Below, piece after piece: positions 45,409 through 54,505 of a DNA stretch of 64,000 bases. This stretch comes from an uncultured Psychrobacter sp. Lineage in GTDB: Bacteria > Pseudomonadota > Gammaproteobacteria > Pseudomonadales > Moraxellaceae. The notes beneath the pieces were generated by a model. The model searched no databases and was not told where the DNA came from. It was given only the letters and a program-made list of their open reading frames with translations. The position numbers and the translations under genes were made by a program. The DNA lies in assembly GCF_947488565.1 (NCBI RefSeq), contig NZ_CANKZC010000002.1, positions 124,001 to 188,000 of the forward strand. Reading direction: 5' to 3'. The first letter of the stretch is position 1. Each line of letters begins with the position of its first letter.

Positions 45409-47094
45409 TTATTGTGGGTCTAATGCCGTACCTTGAGTAGGATCATCACCATCTGGCAATACATCATCATTGTTGTTGTCTAGTGGATTTAGATCTGGAT
45501 CTGGCACAGTAGCATCTACGCCATTGTCATCACCGTCCACCGTCATATCATCATTATTGCTATCCAACGGGTTTAGGTCTGGGTCAATAGCATTATTAGT
45601 AATCGTACCACTGACACCTGTACCATTCAGTGTAGCTTCGTCGTTAACAACAAATTCGATACGACGATTGCGGAAGCGTCCTTGTTCGGTCGAGTTATCA
45701 GCGATAGGCTCGCTTTCCCCCATACCTTTGGTTGTAAGCTTACTTGCATCAACACCTTTAGAGACCAGATACTCTTTTACGGCTTCAGCGCGGTCACGAG
45801 ACAATTCCATATTGTATGCATCAGAAGCTTGATTGTCTGTATGTCCGATAATCACTAATTCAACGTTGGGGACTTCTTGAACGACATTAGCAGCACGATC
45901 AAGGAAAGGTTTGTTCACCTCTGGAATGATCGCTTTATCAAGCTCAAAGTTGATTACCTGAATACTTAAAGCACGAGCAACATCACGAGGGTCTGGATTT
46001 TCACCAAGATTATCAACAGCAGCATCTGCTGCAACCAAACTATCATCAATCTCACTTTGTAGATTTAATGGGCCCTCTGCTTTTATAGACAGTGCTGGTG
46101 CAGCCGCTTGTAAGTCAGAGACGAGCTTATCAAGTACCTCTGCATCAGCCGAATTAACCACGATTTCATCGCCTTTGATGATCATACTAGCGTTTGGCAC
46201 ACTTTTGATAATTGGTAAAATAGAAGCCAATTGTGCTGCAGCTGGCATATCCGTTGCAAAATTATCATCTACATCTGCACGGCACTTATCAGCCTCATTG
46301 CCGAAGGTGCTACTCATAGCATTCATAATGGTTGTTTGTAATGTCTCATCACCCACATTCATACGGCATGCATATAAGGTATTTGCTTCGCCAGTAGCAA
46401 TACGAATAGAGGCTGGCTCCACACTAGCGGCGACCGCAGCTACCGCTTGACCATCATCTTCAACTGACTGTTCAGTAACGACTGGAGTGGCTACAGGTTC
46501 TGGATTGTCTTGACACCCTCTTAATAACGCCCAAGCCAATGCACCTAAGATAATCAAACCGATAATAGGTAGCAAAGCTTTCATAAAGCTACCAGATTCT
46601 TCTTCTTTGTGCTGAAGTGGCTCCATACTGGTAGTATCAGAAATGCGCGTACCAGCGGCAGCACCAGCACCAAGCATACCAGCAGGAACTACTGCACTGG
46701 CCCAAGCAGGAATATGATGCTGATAATCAGCAGAGTTATCGCTCAAAAACTGTGGTACAGGCGTCGTACCTGCTAGGCTTTTGATTTCATGATAAGCAAG
46801 TGGCGCTGCCATAGCGACTAAGCCACGAGCCGCCGTTGCGTCCACATTATGAGCACCAGCAAGCTCACGTGAAATACTGTCACGGTGCGAGCCGTCAGTC
46901 CACACGCGATCATAAAAACCCTGATCATCACGAGCGATATTTTCATTAGCAAAACGTCCATAGGTGTCTTTGTCTGCTAAACGTGCAGCAAAAATTGCAT
47001 AAAATTGTTCTAGTAAACTTTTTTTAGCGGGAGACTGATCATCTCCTAATACGGCAGGGCTAACGGTACGTGTTAAATGACCAATGATATCCAT
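45409..47094 (-). CDS. Membrane-anchored OmpA-domain protein with acidic 28-residue repeats
   Basis: 561 residues in several parts. Residues 1-145: a helical domain (SLLEQFYAIFAARLADKDTYG, HNVDATAARGLVAMAAPLAYHE) shared with the next gene. Near 175-195: one hydrophobic helix (LLPIIGLIILGALAWALL). Near 235-360: a BON-like region (SADAEVLDKLVSDLQAAAP). Near 385-495: an OmpA peptidoglycan-binding domain (VELVIIGHTDNQASDAYNMELSRDRA, GRFRNRRIEFVV). The C-terminus has two 28-residue repeats starting DPDLNPLD(S/N)NNDD, resembling calcium-binding acidic repeats. It likely links the inner membrane to the wall. GGAGG precedes the ATG. Confidence 0.82.
   Translation of the reverse strand: MDIIGHLTRTVSPAVLGDDQSPAKKSLLEQFYAIFAARLADKDTYGRFANENIARDDQGFYDRVWTDGSHRDSISRELAGAHNVDATAARGLVAMAAPLAYHEIKSLAGTTPVPQFLSDNSADYQHHIPAWASAVVPAGMLGAGAAAGTRISDTTSMEPLQHKEEESGSFMKALLPIIGLIILGALAWALLRGCQDNPEPVATPVVTEQSVEDDGQAVAAVAASVEPASIRIATGEANTLYACRMNVGDETLQTTIMNAMSSTFGNEADKCRADVDDNFATDMPAAAQLASILPIIKSVPNASMIIKGDEIVVNSADAEVLDKLVSDLQAAAPALSIKAEGPLNLQSEIDDSLVAADAAVDNLGENPDPRDVARALSIQVINFELDKAIIPEVNKPFLDRAANVVQEVPNVELVIIGHTDNQASDAYNMELSRDRAEAVKEYLVSKGVDASKLTTKGMGESEPIADNSTEQGRFRNRRIEFVVNDEATLNGTGVSGTITNNAIDPDLNPLDSNNDDMTVDGDDNGVDATVPDPDLNPLDNNNDDVLPDGDDPTQGTALDPQ
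45442..45586 (-). repeat. Two-copy coding repeat with 84-bp period
   Basis: Copies at about 45442-45502 and 45526-45586 encode the acidic DPDLNPLD-x-NNDD motif at the end of the OmpA-domain protein. The amino acid repeat is well kept and the DNA somewhat diverged at third positions, so the duplication is not recent. Confidence 0.75.
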
Positions 47095-47489
47095 AATGTA
47101 CTTCCTCCAATCAATCTTGTTTTATGCCTAACTCATTCAAAAGATATAAAAAATCTATTATAAATCTGTATATAAATAAATAGTCCAAATAAAAAAGTGC
47201 TGAGCACCTTATATTCTGGCTAATTTTACTCATATAAGATTTACGATTAACTACTCATCTATAAAACTTAACTATCAAACATTATAAAAGCAATGCATAA
47301 GTCAACTCTACAAACACGCTGTTGTGCAAATGATACATTAGGTAATTTTTGAGATGTGGCACGTAACTGTATCGCTAAACCCCTACAATTTATTAACATA
47401 AAAATAAAAATCGTATGAAGATCAATTATTAATCGCTACGTAGACTTTAATTAAATCGTTAAAAACTATTTAAATATTTCAGCGCGGGC
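47095..47489. other. Gene-free stretch between the two paralogues
   Basis: 395 bp, AT-rich. A short GGTGCTCAGCAC hairpin followed by TTTTTT on the minus strand (47189-47207) is a weak terminator candidate for the upstream paralogue. I find no remnant of an OmpA domain here. Confidence 0.45.
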
Positions 47490-49163
47490 TTATCTTTCCT
47501 GAACGATATTCTTGTCAACTGGCCTCTCATTACGTAGCTTCTCAGCGACGATCGTAGTATTGGCCAAATCATCAACCTCTGCTGCTGACATAGAACCAAT
47601 TGAAGTGGTAAACGAGCGCTCGTTGTTAGTCTGGTTATTCATATCTTTATCAGGATTGGTATTGTAGGGTATTGTTTCTGTTGTACTACTTGTATCGTTA
47701 TTTGATTGCCATGCACTCTGGCTGGAACTCATATCGTTATTTTGAAGGTCATTGTTTCTAGGATTATTGTTTTGAGGATAGGTTTCGTCATAAGTATTGT
47801 TTAGTGGTTTTTTTATATCGTTAGACTGATTATCGCGACTGTTCATCATACTTATATCATCGTTATTATCGTCGGTTATCTCGTCGCTATTTGTTAATGG
47901 TAAGGGTGCAGCATGGGTTATCATTGCTGTCGGTATTATAGTCCGTATATCAGTCACTAAGCGTTGGAGCAATACGTCATCCGGTGCCTCTAGGTTAAGC
48001 GCGGCGTTCTGTAGTTGTAATCGTGCAAAAGGAACTGCGCGCAGTAGCGTGAATACACGGGGTAACGCTTCTACATCGATGTTGGATAAACGCTTAGCAA
48101 CGCCTTGCTTTACTTCTAGCATACAAGAATTTGTCTGCGCTCCAAAGCTGACGTGTAAGGCTTGATTCAGCGCATTTTGTAACACTGTATCCCCTACAGT
48201 CGCGGTACAAGTATATATATTCCCACTGTCATCTAACACAATCAGTAGCTCCACTGGTGATAAATCTTCTACGGCAGGCTCAGTTGTCGGTTCAGCTTCG
48301 ACAGGTATATCAGCAACTGGCTCTACAGGTGCAGCGGTTAGATAATTAGGCTTGATGACGAATACCCATGCTAGCCCAATGGCGAGCAGTGCGCCAATTA
48401 ATAGCAAGACCTTTACTATCAGATTATTCCTCGGGTTACGCGTGCGACCCTTTAAACGACTCTCAGAAGTGTCTGAGTCACGATAGTCAGATGGGTTGGT
48501 ATGGATAACATTGCTCGTATCGGTTAAAAAAAGCTCTTTGTCTAACGTGGTTATATTATTGAGCGTGCTATCATTTTTTGACAAGCTCCCGGTCAAACTA
48601 CTCACGCCTGCCATTGGTTTGACTACTATACTTGGCACGTCAGTAGCATCAGATTCAACGATGTCATCAGCTGTATTTTCAATATCGTTAAGTGCGTCTT
48701 CGTCCAACTTTATGTTTTCGTTAACCGCATCCTTTGGTGATATGACCCTCTCTGCCCATACTGGCAAATAAGGCCTTACTGACAGTTGCTGCGTCTGTAA
48801 AAAAACAGGTAAAAACTGACCATTGGCTAACACATTCAGCTCCTGATAGGTCAGCGATGCAGCATTGATGAGTAGCTTTTCGGTGGTCTGTGTATCAACA
48901 TGATGGCTCATCGCCAATTCATTAATGAACCATTGACGCAGGCTTGCCTTTTGCCAAAGCTGCTCAAACACAGTGACGCCTGAAACTGCTTGTAATGGTA
49001 AATCTTGATCGGTGCGTGACAACTGCTTATATACATCTGGCTGTGCCAAGCGCGTAATAAAAATGGCATAAAACTGCTCAAGTAAACTGACATGCGCCAC
49101 GCTACTATTATTGCCTAAAACCGCTGTCGTTACCGTTTGTTCAAGCTGATCAATGATAGTCAT
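47490..49163 (-). CDS. Paralogue of the OmpA-domain protein lacking the OmpA domain
   Basis: 557 residues. The N-terminal domain parallels its neighbour: SLLEQFYAIFITRLAQPDVYK and SHHVDTQTTEKLLINAASLTYQE. A longer acidic linker leads to one hydrophobic helix near residue 255 (IVKVLLLIGALLAIGLAWVF). The Cys-containing BON-like region follows: NIYTCTATVGDTVLQNALNQA against NTLYACRMNVGDETLQTTIM in the neighbour. After residue 410 the OmpA domain is replaced by a ~145-residue Asn/Asp/Ser-rich tail without a globular pattern. The frame is intact, so this is domain loss or replacement rather than a frameshift. AAAGGCAGTACTT precedes the ATG. Function unknown; envelope location inferred. Confidence 0.72.
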   Translation of the reverse strand: MTIIDQLEQTVTTAVLGNNSSVAHVSLLEQFYAIFITRLAQPDVYKQLSRTDQDLPLQAVSGVTVFEQLWQKASLRQWFINELAMSHHVDTQTTEKLLINAASLTYQELNVLANGQFLPVFLQTQQLSVRPYLPVWAERVISPKDAVNENIKLDEDALNDIENTADDIVESDATDVPSIVVKPMAGVSSLTGSLSKNDSTLNNITTLDKELFLTDTSNVIHTNPSDYRDSDTSESRLKGRTRNPRNNLIVKVLLLIGALLAIGLAWVFVIKPNYLTAAPVEPVADIPVEAEPTTEPAVEDLSPVELLIVLDDSGNIYTCTATVGDTVLQNALNQALHVSFGAQTNSCMLEVKQGVAKRLSNIDVEALPRVFTLLRAVPFARLQLQNAALNLEAPDDVLLQRLVTDIRTIIPTAMITHAAPLPLTNSDEITDDNNDDISMMNSRDNQSNDIKKPLNNTYDETYPQNNNPRNNDLQNNDMSSSQSAWQSNNDTSSTTETIPYNTNPDKDMNNQTNNERSFTTSIGSMSAAEVDDLANTTIVAEKLRNERPVDKNIVQER

Positions 49164-49815
49164 AAGTACTGCCTTTGGAACGAAATTATATATAGATGAA
49201 CCACATTAAACCGATATAGCACGATTGGCTTGAACATGTCGTGCTCTTTGTAACGATGGCGCACAAAAAATATTTATCTTGGTTGCAGGTGTCCATGAGT
49301 AAGGTCATGACTTTATTCTAAGCTGAGTATAGTAAAGGCTATAGAAGCAGTTTTCATAAACACAGCTATAAACTGTACTATTCATGGTCTAAGTACTCAT
49401 CATTTTAGTTATGTATTTTTGCAAAAATTAAAATAGCTTGTTTCATTGCATTGTGATGCCAATATTATATTTTTAATCAAAACTAATTTTAAAGGTTGGT
49501 CGTAAAAACCTATCAATAAATCTTAATACCGCTCCTGTGGAAAATTTAAAAGATGTGACTTATGTACGTTAATTTAATTACCTATTCAGTATAATTTGTA
49601 TACGTATGTAAATCCAATCAACCTATGGCCGTGTTTTAACTCTATAATCTGTCTCATTGGTCACTGTATCTATGATAGATGCTCATATAGTAAGCATCTA
49701 ATTTATTATACCGAAACGTAATTTTTGACGTATGCTAATCTCTAAGAACACCTTGAGCTGTAGCAACTAAGCTTGCAACGTCTTTGTTTATCAGGCTTGG
49801 CCTAAGGATTACTCT
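49164..49815. other. Gene-free 652-bp region before the rhomboid gene
   Basis: AT-rich and without reading frames of note. It holds an AGCACGA/TCGTGCT hairpin (49219-49245) and a perfect 8-bp hairpin TAGATGCT/AGCATCTA with a 9-nt loop (49676-49700). Either could be part of a small RNA or leader, but nothing proves it. Confidence 0.4.
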
Positions 49816-50424
49816 TTGTTTAACCACACTACTCTTATCATCATAGTCACAGTCATCGTAAGCTTATTAGCATGGCAGAATAAGGCACTGTTTAATCGGT
49901 TGATATTTTACCCGCCAGCGGTAAGTGATGGCCAATGGTACCGCTTTGTCAGTCATGGCTTTATTCATGCCGATAGCATGCATTTGCTATTTAACATGTT
50001 TACTCTGTATTTTTTTGGTCGCGCTATAGAAGGGCTTTACCAGCCATTTTTGGGCGGTTACGGATTTATAGCTTTTTATTTGTTGGCTATTATCGTTGCA
50101 ATGATTCCAAGCTATCTTCAAAATAAGAAAAATGCCAGTTATTTAAGTTTAGGTGCATCAGGCGGTGTATCAGCGGTATTGTTTGCTTTTATTCTACTAG
50201 CGCCTTGGGAAACCATTTATCTATTCGCTATCGTGCCTATACCTGCAATACTGTTCGCTGTTGCTTATGTTGCTTATAGTATCTATGCTGACAAACGTGG
50301 CGGCTCTAATATCAATCATATGGCTCATATGTGGGGCGGTGCGTTCGGTGTGATTGCGACCATCATTCTTGAACCACAGGTACTGCCACACTTTATTAAC
50401 GCTTTACTTTCTCCTAGCTTTTAG
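49816..50424 (+). CDS. Rhomboid-family intramembrane serine protease
   Basis: 202 residues with about six transmembrane helices. WYRFVSHGFIHADSMHLLFNM near residue 41 is the rhomboid His-Asn segment, SLGASGGVSAVLFA holds the catalytic Ser115, and NHMAHMWGGAFG the catalytic His171. It cleaves membrane helices within the bilayer. The start is a TTG with AAGGA 7 nt upstream (49804-49808); no ATG is available near the N-terminus. A stand-alone gene on the plus strand. Confidence 0.9.
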   Translation: MFNHTTLIIIVTVIVSLLAWQNKALFNRLIFYPPAVSDGQWYRFVSHGFIHADSMHLLFNMFTLYFFGRAIEGLYQPFLGGYGFIAFYLLAIIVAMIPSYLQNKKNASYLSLGASGGVSAVLFAFILLAPWETIYLFAIVPIPAILFAVAYVAYSIYADKRGGSNINHMAHMWGGAFGVIATIILEPQVLPHFINALLSPSF

Positions 50425-50476
50425 CTTATCTATAATCGATACCAAATAAAATCGATACGTTGTAACGTAAAGCGTA

Positions 50477-50542
50477 ACTGGTATAAATTTTTCTCGCTTG
50501 CTGTGTCTACGCTGATAGAGGATGCGAAAAACTTACACCAGT
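50477..50542. repeat. Intergenic inverted repeat, probable dispersed element
   Basis: ACTGGTATAAATTTTTC (50477-50493) and GAAAAACTTACACCAGT (50526-50542) are reverse complements with two transitions, around a 32-nt GC-richer centre. The flanks continue with CTCGCTGTATCGTTTTTATAGCG. Its base composition and structure differ from the neighbouring AT-rich spacer. It looks like a REP/MITE-type unit; no second copy is in this window. Confidence 0.55.
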
Positions 50543-50621
50543 CTCGCTGTATCGTTTTTATAGCGAATTGACTATAGTATATGGTTTAATTTCATTTACT
50601 TTTAGGTTTTAATAACGACTT

Positions 50622-51566
50622 ATGCTTATAGATGTTATTGGTGATATTCACGGTTATGCTGACAAACTAATCGGGCTGCTTGAGCAATTAGGTTATGTCC
50701 ATAATGGGCAATATTTTGTGCCGCCAGATGGTCATCATGCACTCTTTATTGGTGATTTAATTGATCGCGGTCCTCAGCAAGTAGCGACCCTTGAGATTGC
50801 TTTTGCCATGCTAGATGCTGGCGTCGCTGATATCGTCATGGGCAATCACGAATATAATGCAATCGCGTTTGCAACGCGTGATCCCAACAACCCTGAACGC
50901 TATTTGCGCTCACATAATGATGTTCATACGCGTCAGCACGAAGCGTTTTTAGCTGAAGTACCGTTTGGATCAGATCTACATCATTATTGGCTACAGCGCT
51001 TTTATGAGATTCCTTTATGGATTGAGACTGATGATGCCTGCTTTGTGCATGCTTGCTGGGATGTGGACAGTATGAATATGCTCAAACCCTTACTTACAGC
51101 CGACAACTGCTTAACCCCTCATGCGCTTGCAGTGACTTCAAAAGAACACACCCCGCCATTCGATGCGTTAGAGCGTGTGTTAAAAGGTGTGGAGACCCCA
51201 TTACCAGATGGCATCGTTATGATCGATAAAGAAGGCACTAAACGCTCGCGTGTGCGGGTACGGTGGTGGCTCGACAACTTACAATCACGTACGCTTCATG
51301 AGATTGCTCGCGCGCCTGCATCAGCACTAGCGCAGATTCCAGTTGACGCTTTAGCTGAGAATATTGACTTTGCACTAAAAACTCATAAGCCTGTGTTTGT
51401 CGGGCATTATTGGCTAGCAGGCGAGCCTGAGCCCCTGAGCTCACAAGTTGTCTGTACGGACTATTCAGCAGCGATTGATAGTGGTTATCTGACTTGTTAT
51501 CAGCTCGATATCACACAGCCACTACCTCTACAGTCTGCCAACTTTGTACAATATCTCAACGATTAA
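50622..51566 (+). CDS. Metallophosphoesterase (PrpE/ApaH-like)
   Basis: 314 residues of the calcineurin-like superfamily. Metal ligands are in DVIGDIHGYADKL near residue 4, LFIGDLIDRGPQ near residue 43, VMGNHEYNAIAF near residue 71, and later His residues in FVHACWDVD near residue 140 and FVGHYWL near residue 262. The layout resembles bis(5'-nucleosyl) tetraphosphatases and protein Ser/Thr phosphatases. Substrate cannot be decided. No ribosome site is visible before the ATG. Confidence 0.82.
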   Translation: MLIDVIGDIHGYADKLIGLLEQLGYVHNGQYFVPPDGHHALFIGDLIDRGPQQVATLEIAFAMLDAGVADIVMGNHEYNAIAFATRDPNNPERYLRSHNDVHTRQHEAFLAEVPFGSDLHHYWLQRFYEIPLWIETDDACFVHACWDVDSMNMLKPLLTADNCLTPHALAVTSKEHTPPFDALERVLKGVETPLPDGIVMIDKEGTKRSRVRVRWWLDNLQSRTLHEIARAPASALAQIPVDALAENIDFALKTHKPVFVGHYWLAGEPEPLSSQVVCTDYSAAIDSGYLTCYQLDITQPLPLQSANFVQYLND

Positions 51567-51709
51567 TTGCTGCGTATCAATTGGATATTAAGACCAAATT
51601 AATCCTGTATTAATACAAAGATTAAGCTAGCTTTTAAACTAATGCTAAAACTTGGCTTTACGGCTACGCTATAATTTTTGTATGATGGTCGTTTTGAGGA
51701 TATCTCATC

Positions 51710-52258
51710 ATGAGTACTGGATCGGCTACCGAAAACCCTAATTCTATCTCCTCTCCTGCAGGCCAGCCAAAAGTTGGTATTATCATGGGATCACAGTCTG
51801 ATTGGGCAACCATGAATTGTGCTGCACAGCTACTGGCTGACTTCGATATTGCTTTTGATTGCGAAGTTGTCTCTGCCCATCGTACGCCTGATAGACTATT
51901 TGATTATGCAAAAGGCGCCAAAGACAAAGGCTTACAAGTTATCATTGCTGGTGCAGGCGGGGCTGCGCATCTACCAGGTATGTGCGCCAGTCAGACGCCG
52001 CTCCCTGTATTCGGTGTACCAGTCAAGTCATCGATGCTAAGCGGTTGGGATAGCTTACTCTCTATCGTACAGATGCCCAAAGGCGTGGCGGTTGGAACCT
52101 TAGCCATCGGTACTGCTGGCGCTTATAATGCAGCCTTACTTGCGATTCAAGTACTGGCCTTGCATGATAGTACCATCGCTGCCAAACTTGATGATTTGCG
52201 TCACACTCAAACTGAGACCATCTTAGCCAGTCCTACGCCTGGTATTATTAACCGTTAA
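51710..52258 (+). CDS. purE: N5-carboxyaminoimidazole ribonucleotide mutase
   Basis: 182 residues, class I Pur[15 protein letters not shown] near residue 23, [15 protein letters not shown] near residue 53 and [19 protein letters not shown] near residue 80 hold the active-site Ser, Asp and His. It moves the carboxyl group of N5-CAIR to C4 in de novo purine synthesis. GAGGATATCTCATC precedes the ATG. A 20-residue Ser/Pro-rich N-terminal extension is unusual but harmless. purK follows by 176 bp. Confidence 0.96.
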   Translation: MSTGSATENPNSISSPAGQPKVGIIMGSQSDWATMNCAAQLLADFDIAFDCEVVSAHRTPDRLFDYAKGAKDKGLQVIIAGAGGAAHLPGMCASQTPLPVFGVPVKSSMLSGWDSLLSIVQMPKGVAVGTLAIGTAGAYNAALLAIQVLALHDSTIAAKLDDLRHTQTETILASPTPGIINR

Positions 52259-52434
52259 ACAATATTTGTATAACCATGATTCCTCATTTTCTTCATTGAG
52301 ATGAGTTAAATTTAATGGTTCTCCACTTGATATTTAATTTCAGATAGGTTTTACTGACTATAAGGTGCATACATTGCACCTTTTCCTATTTTAAACCGCA
52401 CGTTTTAATTCATTTTTAATCCAAAGAGTTTCTC

Positions 52435-53838
52435 ATGACCACAGCAAACGCTTATCCTGTTACGCAAACTATCCATACCATCGGTATTTTAGGCGGTGGT
52501 CAGCTTGGTATGATGCTCGCACAAGCTGCTCTGCCACTTGGCTATCAATGTGTGTTCCTAGAAGATAACCCTGACTGCCCTGCCAGTCTCTATGGGCAGG
52601 TATATAGCAGTGAGCAATTAGACGAGTTTATCGCTGTAGCCGATGTATTTACATTGGAGTTTGAAAACACCCCAACAGCGACTGTCGAGAAGTTAGCAAA
52701 CCTTGCAGCGGCGGGCAAAAAACAAGGTATGTTTCCACCGCCCATCGCCCTCGATATCGCTCAAGATCGCTTGAAAGAAAAGCAGATGTTTAATGATCTT
52801 GATATCGCGACGGTACCTTTTATGGCGGTGAGTACGCAAGCTGAATTAAAACAGGCTTGTGAGCAATTAGGCTTGCCTATTGTCCTCAAAACCAGTCGCG
52901 GTGGTTATGACGGTAAAGGTCAATACGTCATCGAGCAAGACAGTGATATCAAAGCCGCATGGCAAGATCTTAAAGAGGCAGTCAGCGGTAAAGGCAGTTT
53001 AACGCCAACCCCAGCGCCACTCATTGCAGAAGGCTTTGTTAACTTTAGCCGTGAGGTCTCTATCATCGCAGCCCGCGCCCAAGACGGCAGTGTGCGCTGT
53101 TATGACTTGGTCGAAAACCATCATCATCATGGCATTTTAGCCAAGACCCAAGCACCTGCCGTTGGTACCAGTCACATATTTGATCAAGCCAAAGAAGCTA
53201 TTACTACGGTCATGAACCATTTGGGTTATGTCGGTGTTATGGCACTAGAATTGTTCGTTGCCAAAGATGCGCGCGGTCATGATTATTTGCTTGCCAATGA
53301 GATTGCACCACGCGTACATAACTCGGGACACTGGAGCATTGAAGGCGCTATCACCAGTCAATTTGAGAACCATATCCGCGCGGTCGTTAACTTACCACTA
53401 GGCGATACAGACAATGTCCATCCTGCGATTATGGTCAACGTATTAGGACAGTATCCTGATATCAGTGCGGTGCTGGCTATCGATGGCGCGCATTATCATA
53501 GTTATCACAAGGCAGAGCGTGAAGATCGGAAAATCGCCCACATAACCTTGATGCCTAACGATGTAACTGACTTAGAGCCTTCAATGGCTAAATTGGTAGC
53601 CGTGTTACCTAACAAAGTTGGCTTAGATAAAGAATATATGCCTATCCAAGAAAGTCAAAAACAGCAAGATGAGCCAGATCATCAAGATTTTATAGAGCTT
53701 GATGACAAAAACGAAACGTCCATCAAAAACACTGATATTAACAACCTTGACATCGAAAATACTGATTTAGCAAATAAAGACAGTCAAATGGCTAGTGCGT
53801 CTGACGTTAAGGCAAAGACAGAAAAGGCTAAGAAATAA
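52435..53838 (+). CDS. purK: N5-carboxyaminoimidazole ribonucleotide synthase with long acidic tail
   Basis: 467 residues; the enzyme usually has 350-400. N-terminal IGILGGGQLGMMLAQAA near residue 17, then an ATP-grasp domain (VLKTSRGGYDGKGQYVI near residue 153, LANEIAPRVHNSGHWSIEG near residue 284). It makes N5-CAIR from AIR, ATP and bicarbonate, feeding PurE. After about residue 400 a low-complexity Asp/Asn/Lys/Gln tail (~65 residues) is added. The stop overlaps the next start by 1 bp (TAATG), so the frame is genuine and coupled. Confidence 0.95.
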   Translation: MTTANAYPVTQTIHTIGILGGGQLGMMLAQAALPLGYQCVFLEDNPDCPASLYGQVYSSEQLDEFIAVADVFTLEFENTPTATVEKLANLAAAGKKQGMFPPPIALDIAQDRLKEKQMFNDLDIATVPFMAVSTQAELKQACEQLGLPIVLKTSRGGYDGKGQYVIEQDSDIKAAWQDLKEAVSGKGSLTPTPAPLIAEGFVNFSREVSIIAARAQDGSVRCYDLVENHHHHGILAKTQAPAVGTSHIFDQAKEAITTVMNHLGYVGVMALELFVAKDARGHDYLLANEIAPRVHNSGHWSIEGAITSQFENHIRAVVNLPLGDTDNVHPAIMVNVLGQYPDISAVLAIDGAHYHSYHKAEREDRKIAHITLMPNDVTDLEPSMAKLVAVLPNKVGLDKEYMPIQESQKQQDEPDHQDFIELDDKNETSIKNTDINNLDIENTDLANKDSQMASASDVKAKTEKAKK

Positions 53839-54287
53839 TGCAAATTTGGGTGGATGCTGATTCGGTACCGTTGATTGCTAAAGACTTGATTATCAAAACT
53901 GCTGAGCGTACGCAAACGGTAGCAATATTCGTCGCCAATCAGCCTATTAAACTGCGTAAGTCACCGCTGCTCGTCATGACCGTGGTGCCGTCGGGGTTTG
54001 ATAAAGCCGATGATTATATCGTAGAACAAATACAATCAGGCGATTTGGCTATTACTAGCGACATCCCTTTAGCTAATGATATCTTGGACAAAGGTGGCAT
54101 GGTTTTGACAACCCGCGGTATGGTCTATGATAAAAACAACATCAAACAAAAGCTCAATATGCGCGACTTTATGGATACCATGCGTGGCACTGGCGTGTTA
54201 GAGCTACAAGAGATGAGTGGGCAAAAACCTTATGGCGATCGCGACAAAAAAGCCTTTGCCGATGGCCTAAACAAACTGGTACGTTAA
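53838..54287 (+). CDS. YaiI/YqxD family (DUF188) PIN-like protein
   Basis: 149 residues. IWVDADSVPLIAKDLIIKTAER at the N-terminus, DDYIVEQIQSGDLAITSDIPLAND near residue 58 and VLTTRGMVYDKNNI near residue 92 are the conserved acidic motifs of this family, whose PIN-like fold suggests nuclease chemistry, though no substrate is established. It overlaps purK by 1 bp, indicating translational coupling. Confidence 0.88.
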   Translation: MQIWVDADSVPLIAKDLIIKTAERTQTVAIFVANQPIKLRKSPLLVMTVVPSGFDKADDYIVEQIQSGDLAITSDIPLANDILDKGGMVLTTRGMVYDKNNIKQKLNMRDFMDTMRGTGVLELQEMSGQKPYGDRDKKAFADGLNKLVR

Positions 54288-54505
54288 CTTTTTTTCTCAT
54301 TCATCTCACCTTCCTTGCAAACCGTATACACTCTATAACCAAACACTATGCAATCGGCACGCTTCATAACGAAGTGTGCTACCTATTCTTGTTACCGTAT
54401 ATACAGTTTTTAATACTTACTTTTAACAAGTAATTTTTGAATACAAAGTACTTTTATTACAAAGATTTATAGCATAACGACAATACGAACAAAATAGGAA
54501 AGATT

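Noticed and set aside
47095-47489. Possible frameshifted OmpA domain downstream of the 47490-49163 gene
   Set aside because: No frame in this gap encodes OmpA-like residues, so the domain is truly absent rather than broken off.
53630-53838. purK tail as the product of a frameshift
   Set aside because: The frame is continuous and its stop codon overlaps the next gene's start, which argues for a genuine C-terminus.
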